64,000 nt of DNA from Streptomyces sp. NBC_00287 (GCF_036173105.1 NZ_CP108053.1:8370001-8434000); one strand, 5' to 3'; counted from the stretch's first letter, positions 8,455 to 17,320 are shown. Numbers and translations are program-made. The notes: generated by a model not told the origin, from the sequence alone.

Positions 8455-9342
8455 ATGACCACGATCACCGACCCGTCCTACGTCAACTCGGCGCTGATCA
8501 ACCCTCGTGCCTTACGTCTCGTCGAGGCGTTCAAGGACGCCCTGGCCCGCCTCCGCGACGAGGAGGGGCTGACCTTCGACGACATCAACGCCGTCACCGA
8601 TGTGCTGCAGCAGATGCAGCAGGCCACCGGCGTCCCCCTCGCGCTGGCCGCCATGCCTCTGTACGGCGAGCTCTTCCAGGGCGGCCAGGACGGCTACACC
8701 CCCTCCGAGGATGTCAACAGTCCCACCTTCGTCCCCGGCTCCCCGCGTATCGACAACCCCGGCACCCTGCCGATGCGGCCGGACGAGCCCGGCATACCGC
8801 TGGTCGTGTCCGGCCGCGTGCTGGACGGCCACGGTCAGCCGCTCACGGGCGCCAAGCTGGACATCTACCACGCGGCCAACAACGGCAACTACTCCGGTCT
8901 GTGGGACGACGGACAGCCCAAGTACAACCTGCGCGGGCACCTGTTCACCGACGAGGACGGTCGCTTCACCTTCACCACCATCACCCCCGTCGCCTACGCC
9001 GATGCCACCACCATGGCGGTCGACAGGGTCGTCGAGGCCGCCGCCGCCCTCGGCCGCAGCCTCTACCGTCCGGCCCACATCCACTACGAGGTCCACCACC
9101 CCGACCTGATCACCCCCTGGCGCGGCGAGACCTACTTCAAGGGAGACCCCGTCATCCCCGTCGACTTCGTCGGCGCGAAGATCGCTCACCCGGCCCTGCA
9201 GGGGGACACCAGCTTGCACGAGGACCCCGAGGACATCGCCGGACACGGTTTCCAGGGCCCCTACCGGACCATGGAGTTCGACTTCGTCCTCAAGACCCGC
9301 ACCAGCCCCGACACCATCACTCCGAAGGCGGGGAAGGCATGA
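8455..9342 (+). CDS. Intradiol ring-cleavage dioxygenase
   Basis: 295 residues. An N-terminal dioxygenase helix domain (about 15-100) precedes the beta-sandwich catalytic domain. All four Fe(III) ligands expected for catechol/hydroxyquinol 1,2-dioxygenases are visible: Tyr in NGNYSGLWDD, Tyr in TPVAYADA, and both His in RPAHIHYEV. KYNLRGHLFTDEDGRFTF is also conserved. It cleaves a catechol-type ring between the hydroxyls. The start is the ATG after GAAGGAG; the frame is open further upstream but without an RBS. It overlaps the SnoaL-like gene by 4 nt. A decayed homologue lies at 13.8-14.2 kb. Confidence 0.92.
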   Translation: MTTITDPSYVNSALINPRALRLVEAFKDALARLRDEEGLTFDDINAVTDVLQQMQQATGVPLALAAMPLYGELFQGGQDGYTPSEDVNSPTFVPGSPRIDNPGTLPMRPDEPGIPLVVSGRVLDGHGQPLTGAKLDIYHAANNGNYSGLWDDGQPKYNLRGHLFTDEDGRFTFTTITPVAYADATTMAVDRVVEAAAALGRSLYRPAHIHYEVHHPDLITPWRGETYFKGDPVIPVDFVGAKIAHPALQGDTSLHEDPEDIAGHGFQGPYRTMEFDFVLKTRTSPDTITPKAGKA

Positions 9343-9773
9343 CTCCCGAGGACGCCACGGCCTGGTCCCTGGCCCGGCTGAACACGGCCTTCTTCCACCA
9401 CTACGACCGTCGCGAGTACGACGAGCTGCTCGAACTGCTCGTCCCCGACGCCCGGTACGAGGTCCGTGGACGCAAGCTGCGAGGCCATGCCGAGATCCGA
9501 GCCGCGCTCAACACCCGTTCCGGCCCCGAGATGACGGTCCGCCACCTTGTCACCAGCCAGCACGTGCACAGCATCGGGGACGGGACCGCCCAGGGCACCG
9601 TCTCCGTGATCGTCTACGCCGGACCCACCCCCGTCGGCGAGGGCCCCGCCCGCTACCCGGCCGCGAATGCCGGACAGCTCTTCGAGATGAACGACCACTA
9701 CCGGCTCGACAACGGGCACTGGAAGATCACCCAGCGCACAGCCCACCCGATCCTCGCCCCGGCCACCGACTGA
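9339..9773 (+). CDS. SnoaL-like / NTF2-fold protein
   Basis: 144 residues. It begins inside the dioxygenase stop (ATGA), so the two are translationally coupled. LNTAFFHHYDRREYDELLELL and the DARYEVRGRKLRGHAEIRAAL segment are typical of the bile-acid 7-alpha-dehydratase/SnoaL-like group, which also includes small subunits of ring-hydroxylating dioxygenases. Coupling to an aromatic-ring dioxygenase suggests handling of a ring-cleavage substrate or product. A broken copy is at 2543-2786. Confidence 0.82.
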   Translation: MTPEDATAWSLARLNTAFFHHYDRREYDELLELLVPDARYEVRGRKLRGHAEIRAALNTRSGPEMTVRHLVTSQHVHSIGDGTAQGTVSVIVYAGPTPVGEGPARYPAANAGQLFEMNDHYRLDNGHWKITQRTAHPILAPATD

Positions 9774-9791
9774 TCGTGGCCGCCCGCGGGG

Positions 9792-10031
9792 GTGCTGGTC
9801 GCGGGTGGACTGTCCATGGCAACTCTGCTGGGCGCGAGCGGAGCTGCCGGTGCGGTCGGCTCCTTCTCGGCGACCGGTAGCGGACCGATGCCGTAGGCGG
9901 CGAACGACGCTGCGGCGGCGACCGCGAGCGCTGTCTGTGGCGGCCGCTACGTCTACGACAGCCAGGGCAGTCTCGTCGGGAACCCGGGCGGCACCTGGTG
10001 GACCGCCACCATGTGGATCGAGTGCATCTGA
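9792..10031 (+). pseudogene. Small secreted protein, interrupted by a stop
   Basis: One frame reads through an N-terminal hydrophobic, alanine/glycine-rich segment (LVAGGLSMATLLGASGAAGA), an in-frame TAG at 9894-9896, and then CGGRYVYDSQGSLVGNPGG followed by TWWTATMWIEC and a stop. The layout fits a small exported protein with two cysteines whose gene has acquired a nonsense codon. No family name can be assigned. Confidence 0.4.
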
Positions 10032-10146
10032 CACCGGGTAACCGCCGTCAGGTAGGCGGATGAACCCCTGACACTCCCGCCCCCCCCTCGTGCGAGCGGG
10101 AATCATGTGGGAGTCAACGCGACGTCTCCTGTGCGGCCGCACGGGG

Positions 10147-10180
10147 GCATCCCCACCCGCCGAAGGGCTGGTGGGGATGC
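10147..10180. terminator. Hairpin downstream of solute-binding protein gene
   Basis: Perfect 11-bp stem GCATCCCCACC / GGTGGGGATGC with a 12-nt loop. No T-tract follows, as is common in Streptomyces. It sits about 60 bp after the end of the minus-strand solute-binding gene. Confidence 0.55.
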
Positions 10181-10240
10181 GAGGACGTTGTTATACGGCC
10201 CGGAATCCTTCGGGCCGACCCGTACGGGGCCTGTCGGGGG

Positions 10241-11380
10241 TCAGGCGCCGGGGTGCAGACCGGGCCACCCGGGTGTCGGGTCGCCCTTGACCTCGCCGAA
10301 GTAGAGGGCGAAGGTCTGCTTCAGCCGCTCGACCTGGGACCGGTCCTCCATGAAGCGCGGGAACCCGTCCACGTTGGCGTTCGGGTACTCCCAGATCGGC
10401 TTCAGGCCGGTGGGCGGCGCGATGTCGGTGCGTACCGACCAGCTGTTGGAGGTCTGACGCTCGGTGGACAGCTGCCAGTTGAGGTAGAGCTTGGCCGCTG
10501 TGGGGTTGGCGGCCTGCTTCAGGATCGCGATCCGCTGTCCCCATGCCATGAACGGGTGCCCGTCGGTCATCATCCAGCGGTTCGGGGTCGTGATGAGCGG
10601 GCTGCCACCCGTGCCGACGCCGATGATCTTCTCCTTGTTGGTGACCGCGGTGCCGGGGGAGAAGGAGCCGCGGGCGAACTGCGGTTGCTGGGCGGCGAAG
10701 TCGGCCATCCAGTCCCAGCCGTAGGTCTCCGCGTAGAGGGCGAAGAGGTAGAGCACAGCGTCGTCGTCGTGCGGGTAGGAGGAGGCGATGGCGCCCTTCC
10801 AGCGCGGGTCGACCAGGTCCAGCGGCGTCTGCGGCGCGTGGGCCCCAGCCGCCGCCACGTCGTACAGGTAGCTGAAGGCGATGACCATGCCGGCCACCCA
10901 GGCACCGTCCGGGTCCCGGAACTTCTTGTGGAGCTTGCTGAAGCCGGCGGGCTTGTAGTGCAGCAGGCGTCCCTGGCGCTTCCAGCGGGTGAAGTCGTGC
11001 AGCGTCTGCAACTGCACCACGTCGGGGACCAGGGTGTCGGTCGCGAACTGGTTGTCCACGCGGACGTCGTGGTACTTGCTGTAGTCCACGATGAGGTTGA
11101 GGTCGATCTGCGGGAACCGCTGGCGGAAGGCGGTCCGGGCGCCGGCGCCGCTGCCGGAGTTGGCGAGGTCGCCGCCCGCGTAGATCACGAGCTTGCCGCC
11201 TTCGGCGATGGCGGCCTGGTACAGCTCGTCGAGGCTTCTGGTCTCCTCGGCGCCGGCGCCGCGTGCGGATGTGGACGGGGCGGCCGCGGCGGGGGTCGCG
11301 GTGGTGCCGAGCGAGCCGAGTCCGATTGCGGCGCCCGCTCCGGTGGCAAGGAGGCGCCGTCGACTGGGGAGGTTGGTCAC
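10241..11380 (-). CDS. Tat-exported ABC-type extracellular solute-binding protein
   Basis: 379 residues. The N-terminus SRRRLLATGAGAAIGLGSLG is a twin-arginine signal followed by an alanine-rich cleavage region. The mature part has features of family-1/iron(III)-type binding proteins (KLVIYAGGDLANSGSGAGA, VPDVVQLQTLHDFTRW, DVAAAGAHAPQTPLDLVDPRWKG spread over the lobe, NKEKIIGVGTGGSPL). No permease or ATPase gene accompanies it here, so it is an orphan, perhaps using a transporter elsewhere. A 20-codon copy of its 3' end lies at 2818-2877. Confidence 0.85.
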   Translation of the reverse strand: MTNLPSRRRLLATGAGAAIGLGSLGTTATPAAAAPSTSARGAGAEETRSLDELYQAAIAEGGKLVIYAGGDLANSGSGAGARTAFRQRFPQIDLNLIVDYSKYHDVRVDNQFATDTLVPDVVQLQTLHDFTRWKRQGRLLHYKPAGFSKLHKKFRDPDGAWVAGMVIAFSYLYDVAAAGAHAPQTPLDLVDPRWKGAIASSYPHDDDAVLYLFALYAETYGWDWMADFAAQQPQFARGSFSPGTAVTNKEKIIGVGTGGSPLITTPNRWMMTDGHPFMAWGQRIAILKQAANPTAAKLYLNWQLSTERQTSNSWSVRTDIAPPTGLKPIWEYPNANVDGFPRFMEDRSQVERLKQTFALYFGEVKGDPTPGWPGLHPGA

Positions 11381-11514
11381 TGGGGTAACCCTTTCTGCGT
11401 GGGGGCAGCGATGTTCCCGGAGTACGGGCGGCGGACCGCCTCGGCCGGGACAGCGGGAGGGGAAACGGCGAAGCCGGTGTTCTGGTACGGCGTGCTCAAC
11501 AGGCCCATATCAAC

Positions 11515-11735
11515 CCCATGTCATCTCGCCCCGGCGTCCGTGGCCGTGGCTGGCGAACACGGTCGTGAGCTTCTTGCCGGGATTGAGGAGCTTGGCGGCG
11601 AGTCGGCGATGTTCGCGGGTGGGACCGACGTTGACCGGCATCGCCTCCTGCTCGCCGGTGGCGAGGGTGGTGGTCTTGTTCGTGCCGCCGACCGGAAAGT
11701 TCAGGCCGAGGACCTGTGAATTCGAGCGTGCGCAT
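11515..11735 (-). pseudogene. Decayed 5' part of an MBL-fold gene
   Basis: Starting with MRTLEF and continuing through frame changes, the strand encodes pieces matching the intact MBL protein at 1184-1990 (NKTTTLATGE, RRLAAKLLNPGKKLTTVF, ASHGHG). Only about the first 70 residues remain and the frame is lost early. The promoter region is kept: the operator at 11799-11814 stands 63 bp before its start. Confidence 0.7.
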
Positions 11736-11798
11736 CAGGGCTCTTCGCTCTTCGTACGAGAATGGGGCTCGCTGGGCGCGAGCGGGTCACTCGATGGT

Positions 11799-11814
11799 AT
11801 CTGACGAGTCAGAT
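11799..11814. promoter_or_regulatory. Second copy of the MarR operator
   Basis: Perfect inverted repeat ATCTGAC-GA-GTCAGAT, sharing the CTGACGAGTCAG core with the site at 455-466. It faces the decayed MBL copy, so a functional operator may persist in front of a dead gene. Confidence 0.6.
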
Positions 11815-12114
11815 GTTCTCGTGCTGGATGCGCACGGTGTGATCCGAGTCGCATGGCCTGCTGTGTGGTCAGGGCGGCTGGCGTGGGCGCCGCGCCCCCA
11901 GGCGTCGGGGTGGGATCAGATCGGCGGGGCGACGGAGACACCGCGGTCGGGGTCAGCGGGCCACCAACACAGCGAGTTGACGGTGCGTCAGGCAAGCTCG
12001 CCGCCGCGCGGAGGGGAGTGTGCGTGACGTGCACCTTCGCTGTGATTGCTGCTTCCCGCTGGTTGTTCTCTGTCGTCGGCGACAGCTGTTCGGGGAAGGT
12101 CACGCCTGTCAGTC

Positions 12115-12323
12115 CAGATGCCGGCTCTCGCCGACCTGATGATCGAGGAGGGGCAGCGCAGGGGCGAGGTCCGCCAGGGCCCGGCGGACGAGATCGGCCT
12201 GTCGGTCGTGGCCGCCCTGCACGGCTACGCCCCCTAGCGATCGCCGGAGCTGTCCCCACCGACAGAATCGAACGGGGCCTGGAGGACATGGTGGCCTTCG
12301 TGCTGCGCGGGTGCGCGCCGTAG
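12115..12323 (+). pseudogene. C-terminal remnant of a TetR-type regulator
   Basis: The segment LADLMIEEGQRRGEVRQG, then IGLSVVAALHGYA, and after a frameshift near 12235 VPTDRIERGLEDMVAFVLRG, resembles the ligand-domain end of a TetR regulator. The DNA-binding half is missing. Confidence 0.5.
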
Positions 12324-12454
12324 CGGACGCGCGCCCGTCACTCCCGTCTGCGCTGCCAGCCCCTCGCTCTCGTCAGCGCCGGCCCCTGAACTCCCACGCC
12401 CGTGTCGACCACTTGCTACTGCGTCCGCGTCGAGTGGGGCTCAGCTGTTCTTCT

Positions 12455-12690
12455 CGGGCTTCGTGCGGTACTGCGGGCCGGGCTGGCGCGGAGCATGGAC
12501 TTGCAGAGAGCGTCGTGCTCGGGCGGGGCGGGCAGGGGTCTCGATCGAGGGGCTGCATCATCCGGGCGACGACGCGCCGCCAGGTGTCGGGGGCGGCGTC
12601 GCCGGTGGCATTGACGACACCGGCGTTGGCCATGTGGATCAGTACCAGGTCCGAGGGGTCGAATTCCTCGCCAGGCACTCCCACCTGACG
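12455..12690 (-). pseudogene. C-terminal fragment of a TetR paralogue
   Basis: The sequence FDPSDLVLIHMANAGVVNAT, then GDAAPDTWRRVVARM, is almost the same as the C-terminal domain of the regulator at 19549-20244. It continues in another frame as PEHDALCKSMLRASPA. The N-terminal half is absent. Confidence 0.65.
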
Positions 12691-12719
12691 ACGCGGCCGC
12701 GGTTTGACGGTCCGTTCTG

Positions 12720-13385
12720 TCAACTACGGCCGAACAGCGCCACGAGGAGAGCGTCCCTCGCTTCGTCGAGGTCGGCGGCGCCGGCCGCTTGGGACACGTT
12801 CCGCCACAGGCCGAGCTGGCCGTGCAGGCCGCTCCACAGAAGCTTGGCGGCGAGTTCACTGCGGTCCGGGTCGCGGCCGGTGGCGACCAGGTAGGGGGTG
12901 ACGGCCGTGCGCCAGGCGTCGAGGAGCCGGTCCATGGGGTGGTGGGGGAGGCCCTCGGGCGGCGGCAGTCCGGGGCCGATGCGGAAGAGCAGGTCGTACT
13001 GGTGCGGAGCGTCGGTGGCCAGCCGACAGTAGGTGTCGACCGCGGCGCGCAGCCCGGCCCAGGCATCCTCCGCGGGAGCGGCCTGCTGAGCGGCACGCAT
13101 CGTCTCGGCCAGCGTCGCATAGACCGAGTCGAGCAGTGTCCACATCAAGTCGGCCTTGTCCTTGAAGTGGCTGTAGACCGCCCCGGCGGTGATTCCGGCC
13201 TCCCGGGCGATGCCCCGCAGGGAGATCTCGTCCGGGCTGTTGGCCTGTTGGAGGAGGCGTCCGGCGGCGTCGAGAATTTCCTGGCGCAGCTGCTGGCCCT
13301 CTCCCCAGCGGTTGGGGACCCGAGTCCGGCTCGTCCTCTCGGCATCCAGGTCGGGCTCTGGGGCGCTCATCTCGCTCTGCTCCAC
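12720..13385 (-). CDS. TetR-family regulator
   Basis: 221 residues from a GTG preceded by AGGAAG (an ATG at 13370 is an alternative). HTH region: LRQEILDAAGRLLQQ, then ISLRGIAREAGITAGAVYSHF. C-terminal domain of the WHG type (CRLATDAPHQYDLLFRIGPG). Just upstream, at 13497-13519, is a strong palindrome and then the start of a decayed P450 gene on the other strand, so this repressor has probably lost its main target. Confidence 0.88.
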   Translation of the reverse strand: MEQSEMSAPEPDLDAERTSRTRVPNRWGEGQQLRQEILDAAGRLLQQANSPDEISLRGIAREAGITAGAVYSHFKDKADLMWTLLDSVYATLAETMRAAQQAAPAEDAWAGLRAAVDTYCRLATDAPHQYDLLFRIGPGLPPPEGLPHHPMDRLLDAWRTAVTPYLVATGRDPDRSELAAKLLWSGLHGQLGLWRNVSQAAGAADLDEARDALLVALFGRS

Positions 13386-13496
13386 TCTTCCTGCCGGCCG
13401 TGCCGGGCTCCGGTCTGCTCGTTCCCAGTGTGATGCCGACGGCTCGAAGTACTCAAAGCGGCTCCTGACTTTTCAGATCACGCCACACGCTATACA

Positions 13497-13519
13497 GTGT
13501 TCAGCAAGTTACTGAACAC
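13497..13519. promoter_or_regulatory. TetR-type operator palindrome
   Basis: Perfect inverted repeat GTGTTCAG-CAAGTTA-CTGAACAC, in the divergent region between the TetR gene (start 13385) and the P450 remnant (start about 13564). Length, symmetry and location fit a TetR operator. Confidence 0.65.
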
Positions 13520-13563
13520 CGTACAGCGACTTCCGTTCCCGCACGGAAGCAGAGGAGTTGCGT

Positions 13564-13800
13564 GTGTCACCGACCCCCCACCGCCACGCGAACGCTCCGG
13601 TCGACCTTCCACTGCCGTGCCCCGGCCCTTTCGGCCCTTTGGCCGGCCACGCCCGGCTTCGGCGTGAGCGTCCGGTCGCATCGGCCCGGCTGCACGGGTG
13701 CGACGTGTGGCTGGTCGGGAGGCACGACGATGTCCGCCAGCCCCTGTCACACCCGCGGCTTGGCTCGGACCGCACACGGCCGCACGCCGATCCGGATAGA
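13564..13800 (+). pseudogene. N-terminal remnant of a cytochrome P450
   Basis: After RBS GAGGAG and a GTG start the frame reads VDLPLPCPGPFGPLAGHARL and then DVWLVGRHDDVRQPLSHPRL followed by GSDRTRP, the N-terminal signature of bacterial CYP105-like P450s. It stops matching near 13795, where sequence of an intradiol dioxygenase begins in a different frame, so everything including the heme-cysteine region has been deleted. Confidence 0.65.
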
Positions 13801-13802
13801 CG

Positions 13803-14223
13803 CTCATCGTCTCGGGACGGGCGCGCTGCAAGGACGGCACACCCATCTCGGGTGCCGAGATCGATCTGTGGAGCGCCAACAACGCCGGCGACCGCTCAGG
13901 ACTGACCTCCCGACATGGGCGCACCCTTGGCCCTGGAACTCGCGACCGTGTGCCCAAGGGCAACTTGCGCTGGAGAGCCTCGGCGTGCCGGAGGGCAGCC
14001 CACTGGACCGGGCCGGGGGTCCGCCCCGCTGCACATCCACGCGATCATCAGCGCCGACGGTCTCCACATCCTGGCGGCACATTCCCGCTGCTCCGGTGAC
14101 CAGATCGCCGACCGCACCTCCGAGCCGTTGTCGCCGCCGGCGTCGACCGTGTTCGACACCCAACTCCACGAAAAGCTGCAGGAGTTCAAGGCCCTCGGCC
14201 TCGCCGCCCCTGCTACCCGATGA
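13803..14223 (+). pseudogene. Decayed intradiol dioxygenase
   Basis: Starts mid-gene with LIVSGRARCKDGTPISGAEI and DLWSANNAGDRSGL, equivalent to the Tyr-ligand region of the intact enzyme at 8455-9342. After lost sequence, PLHIHAIISADG corresponds to the RPAHIH iron-ligand motif, and a last stretch reads LHEKLQEFKALGLAAPATR to a stop at 14223. One tyrosine ligand is gone and the frame is broken. Not functional. Confidence 0.65.
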
Positions 14224-14406
14224 CCAGCGACCCCGTTCTGCGCCGGTCGCTCCGGCGATCTGCGTCCACACCCGCACAAGCCTGGCCCAGTGGCCGAACC
14301 CTGCCGGCCACTGGGCCGCCGTACCGAAGTCCGGCCCGTCCGCGCACCTCGGATCCGTTTCACCGCCGCCCGCGGTCGCGGGCTGCCTACCACCAGGGAG
14401 AGACGA

Positions 14407-15825
14407 ATGAGCCCCATCAGCACACCCCCTGTCCACGACGATTTCCCCGCCGCCTTCCGCGGCGCCGTCCTGCGCCCGGGCGACGACGGCTTCGACCAGG
14501 CCAGGGTCATCTGCAACGGCCGGGCCGGCGACACCGTCCCCGCCTTGATCGCACAGTGCGTGGACGAGGACGACGTCGCCACCGCCCTGCGTTACGCCTC
14601 CGCACGCGACCTCCCGGTCGCCGTCCGTGGCGGCGGTCACGGCTCCGACGGTCACGCCATGCCGGGAGGCGCCTTCGTCCTCGACCTGTCCGGCATGCGC
14701 GGGATCACCGTCGACCCGGACACGCGCACCGTGCGAGCCCAGGCCGGTGTCCTCCTCGGCGAACTGGACGCGGCCACCCAGGAACACGGTCTGGTGGTGC
14801 CGTCCGGCACTGTCACCAGCACCGGTGTCGCCGGACTGACCCTCGGCGGCGGCATCGGTCACCTCCATCGGCGCTTCGGCGCCACCGTCGACAACCTGAT
14901 CGCCTGCGAGATGGTCACCGTCGACGGCCGGAAGGTGCGCGCGGACGAGACGGAGAACCCGGACCTGTTCTGGGCACTGCGCGGAGGAGGCGGCAACTTC
15001 GGTGTGGTCACCGCGTTCGAGTTCCGCGCCCACCCGCTGGGCCCGGACGTCTGTTCCGGCATGATCGTCTTCCCCGGAGAGGAAGCCACGTCGGTTCTCA
15101 ACCAGGTGTCCGGCTACATGGCGGGCGCTCCGCGCGAACTCGGCCTGGCGACCTCGCTCACCATCGCGCCGCCGCTGCCCGACCTGCCCCACGAAGTGCA
15201 CGGCAGGTTGATCCTGATCCTCCTCCCCGTCCACACCGGTGACGCCGAGGAGGCGGAGAAGACCATCGCGGACCTCGCCGCGCTGGGAACACCGTTGCTC
15301 AACACCGTGCGGCGCGCCACGTGGCTGGAGACGAACAGTCAGCTGGACGCGCTCTTCCCCTACGGTCTGCGCGCCGGGGCGCGCGGCGGCTATCTCGCGT
15401 CACTCACCGAGGAGACGGTCACCGCACTGATCGAACGCGCGAGCGCTTCCCCGAAACTGCCGGGCACCGCCACCGTGTGCAACGTGTGGGCGTTCGGCGG
15501 CGCGTTCTCCGAGGACGTCGACGAAGACGCCACCGCCTTCTCCCGTGCCGGGGCCTCCTGGCTCTGGGAGGCAGGTTGCCAGTGGGCGGAGCCGGAGCAC
15601 GACGCGCGCATGGACGCCTGGGCCGACGCCACCTTGGCCGCCATGCGACCGCACACCCTGCCCAACTCCTACATCAACCTCACCGAGGACCAGGGCGAGG
15701 AGTGGCGCCGCGGCGTGTACGGAAGCGAGGCCAAGTACCGGCGCCTCACCGAGATCAAGGCCGCCTGGGATCCGAAGAACCTGTTGCGCCACAACAAGAA
15801 CATCACTCCCACCACGAACAGGTAA
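14407..15825 (+). CDS. FAD-linked oxidase, berberine-bridge type
   Basis: 472 residues. The FAD-binding (PCMH) domain has LPVAVRGGGHGSDGHAMPGG, with the histidine expected to bind FAD covalently, and GLTLGGGIGHLHRRFG with TVDNL. At the position where bicovalent members have cysteine, the sequence is SGTVTSTGVAG, so only mono-covalent attachment is expected. The BBE C-terminal domain ends in NSYINLTEDQG, then AKYRRLTEIKAAWDPKNLLRHN. Oxidises an unknown alcohol, sugar or aromatic substrate. Start at ATG after GGGAGAG. Cytoplasmic; no signal peptide. Confidence 0.9.
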   Translation: MSPISTPPVHDDFPAAFRGAVLRPGDDGFDQARVICNGRAGDTVPALIAQCVDEDDVATALRYASARDLPVAVRGGGHGSDGHAMPGGAFVLDLSGMRGITVDPDTRTVRAQAGVLLGELDAATQEHGLVVPSGTVTSTGVAGLTLGGGIGHLHRRFGATVDNLIACEMVTVDGRKVRADETENPDLFWALRGGGGNFGVVTAFEFRAHPLGPDVCSGMIVFPGEEATSVLNQVSGYMAGAPRELGLATSLTIAPPLPDLPHEVHGRLILILLPVHTGDAEEAEKTIADLAALGTPLLNTVRRATWLETNSQLDALFPYGLRAGARGGYLASLTEETVTALIERASASPKLPGTATVCNVWAFGGAFSEDVDEDATAFSRAGASWLWEAGCQWAEPEHDARMDAWADATLAAMRPHTLPNSYINLTEDQGEEWRRGVYGSEAKYRRLTEIKAAWDPKNLLRHNKNITPTTNR

Positions 15826-15927
15826 ATCGGTAGTTCGGTGTTGCCGCCGCCTCCGGCGCGCCCGCCACCCATAGAAGGCACCCTGGGCCGGACGGCTCGG
15901 CCGTAGTCGGCCCGGGCCAGCCCCGGC

Positions 15928-16125
15928 GTGGTCTACACACCCGCCTACGAGGTCGCGGGGGTGAACCGCGAGCAGGTCGAGTCCGTCATACCCCTCATAC
16001 CTGCCGGGCGACTCGGTCTGGAATCGGACATCGCTGCCGCGATCGTCTTCCTCGCCTCCGACGACGCCTCGTTCGTCAACGGTGCCAACCTGGTGGTCGA
16101 CTGCGGGCAGACAGAAATCGTCTGA
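15928..16125 (+). pseudogene. C-terminal fragment of an SDR
   Basis: Sixty-five codons reading IPAGRLGLESDIAAAIVFLA, then SDDASFVNGANLVVDCGQ, the standard end of a classical short-chain dehydrogenase. No Rossmann part precedes it, and the upstream 100 bp contain no gene. Confidence 0.6.
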
Positions 16126-16134
16126 CCGTTCCAC

Positions 16135-16168
16135 GGCAGCTTGCCCATTAGCCGGTGGGCAAGCTGCC
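16135..16168. terminator. Strong hairpin between two remnants
   Basis: Perfect 13-bp stem GGCAGCTTGCCCA / TGGGCAAGCTGCC with an 8-nt loop, 9 nt after the SDR fragment stop and before the end of a minus-strand remnant. It fits a bidirectional terminator. Confidence 0.6.
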
Positions 16169-16178
16169 CGGGAGACCG

Positions 16179-16350
16179 CTACCGCAAGGCTTCGGCCAGC
16201 CGTTCGATCTCGTCGAGGTCGTCAATGGTCGGGTTGAAGAACAGCTCGTCGCCCACGACGTAGGTCCGTCCCCTCTTGGACTCGTCCAACGCGAAATGGA
16301 CGGTCCCGACGAGGTACGGCCTGCCCTCCCGACCCGCATCCGTCCATGCC
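16179..16350 (-). pseudogene. Possible LLM-type monooxygenase tail
   Basis: One frame reads AGREGRPYLVGTVHFALDES, then TYVVGDELFFNPTIDDLDEI and ERLAEALR to a stop. The first part resembles C-terminal segments of luciferase-like flavin enzymes; the second is not recognised. Low certainty. Confidence 0.3.
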
Positions 16351-16424
16351 CGGAGGGCGCCCGTCGGATCACTTGCCCTACTTGGTCATCCGCTTCAGCG
16401 CTGCCAGTTACGGACCGTGTGCAG

Positions 16425-16645
16425 CGTGGTTTTGACGTTGTTGCTGACTGTCGAAGTGTTCGTCAGTGATTTCTTCGAGCTCGACTGCTTCGGAGGTTCC
16501 GGCGGTCATGTCCACCTTCGTCGCAGCGGCCTCCAACGCCCGCTGCCCGCGGCCGGTCACGTGCCGGCTTCGGTGAATCGGCGTGCCGTGGCGAGTCCGA
16601 CACGTGCACCGTTGCCGGTGGTGACTGCGACCTACCGTCGCACTA
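16425..16645 (-). pseudogene. N-terminal fragment of an SDR, internally deleted
   Basis: Frame pieces read VGLATARRFTEAG, HVTGRGQRALEAAATKVDMT and ELEEITDEHFD, then NVKTTLHTVRN in another frame. These are consecutive landmarks of a classical SDR with about 40 residues missing in the middle. It lies on the opposite strand from the SDR tail at 15928-16125. Confidence 0.5.
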
Positions 16646-16655
16646 CGTGACCGAC

Positions 16656-17033
16656 TCAGCCGGCGCGCTGGTCGGCGGCCTTGGGGGAGGGGCCGTACTG
16701 GTTGGCGCCCGAGGCGCTGTCCACCGTCATGCCCACGAGGTAGAGGACGGGGCCGACGGCCGGGATCAGGGCGATGAGCATTCTCCACCCGGACCTACCG
16801 GTGTCGTGCAACCGGCGGACGGAGACGCTCAGCATGGGGACGATGAAGGGCACCAGCAAGACGCTGAGCAACAGAACCCCGATCGCGAAGCTGACCCCGA
16901 CGATCACGGCGGCGGCGCCCATGTAGAGCACCGAGAACCACCAGTACTCCGCGCGCCGTGCGCGACCGGAGAACGTGGCGAACTTGGAGGTGAGGCACGT
17001 GCGTGCCGCATCGGTGAACGACATGCTGGTCAC
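16656..17033 (-). CDS. DUF805 membrane protein
   Basis: 125 residues from a GTG preceded by AAAGGA. The DUF805 pattern is complete: ATFSGRARRAEYWWFSVLY with the first membrane segment, two or three further hydrophobic helices, and SVRRLHDTGRSGWRMLIALI near residue 85. Inner-membrane protein of unknown function, about the usual size for the family. No operon partner. Confidence 0.9.
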   Translation of the reverse strand: MTSMSFTDAARTCLTSKFATFSGRARRAEYWWFSVLYMGAAAVIVGVSFAIGVLLLSVLLVPFIVPMLSVSVRRLHDTGRSGWRMLIALIPAVGPVLYLVGMTVDSASGANQYGPSPKAADQRAG

Positions 17034-17320
17034 AGCGGTCCTTTCGCAGAAGTGTCAGGGGGTGTGGTGGATCGGGCGGCGAGAGTGCGGCCGTGCCCTC
17101 AGCGCCGGGACCACCTCCGCGGAGTAGGCCGTACGAGTCGTACGACCGGGCTCGACTTGGACAGCTCTATCCACTCGGCCTGCCGGGGTGGGGTCACCGG
17201 AATGCTGACACCGTCCCGCACGTGCGGCGAGGTGCGCGGTCCGGGGGCTTTTTCTGCCACCGGCATGCGACTCTGCGACGGACGCCGCGGAGCCTCTGTG
17301 GGCCGGTTGCACCGCGTCCG
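17034..17320. other. Intergenic region, nothing recognised
   Basis: About 290 bp between two minus-strand genes. No domain, repeat or strong hairpin was recognised. It should contain the DUF805 promoter. Confidence 0.35.
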
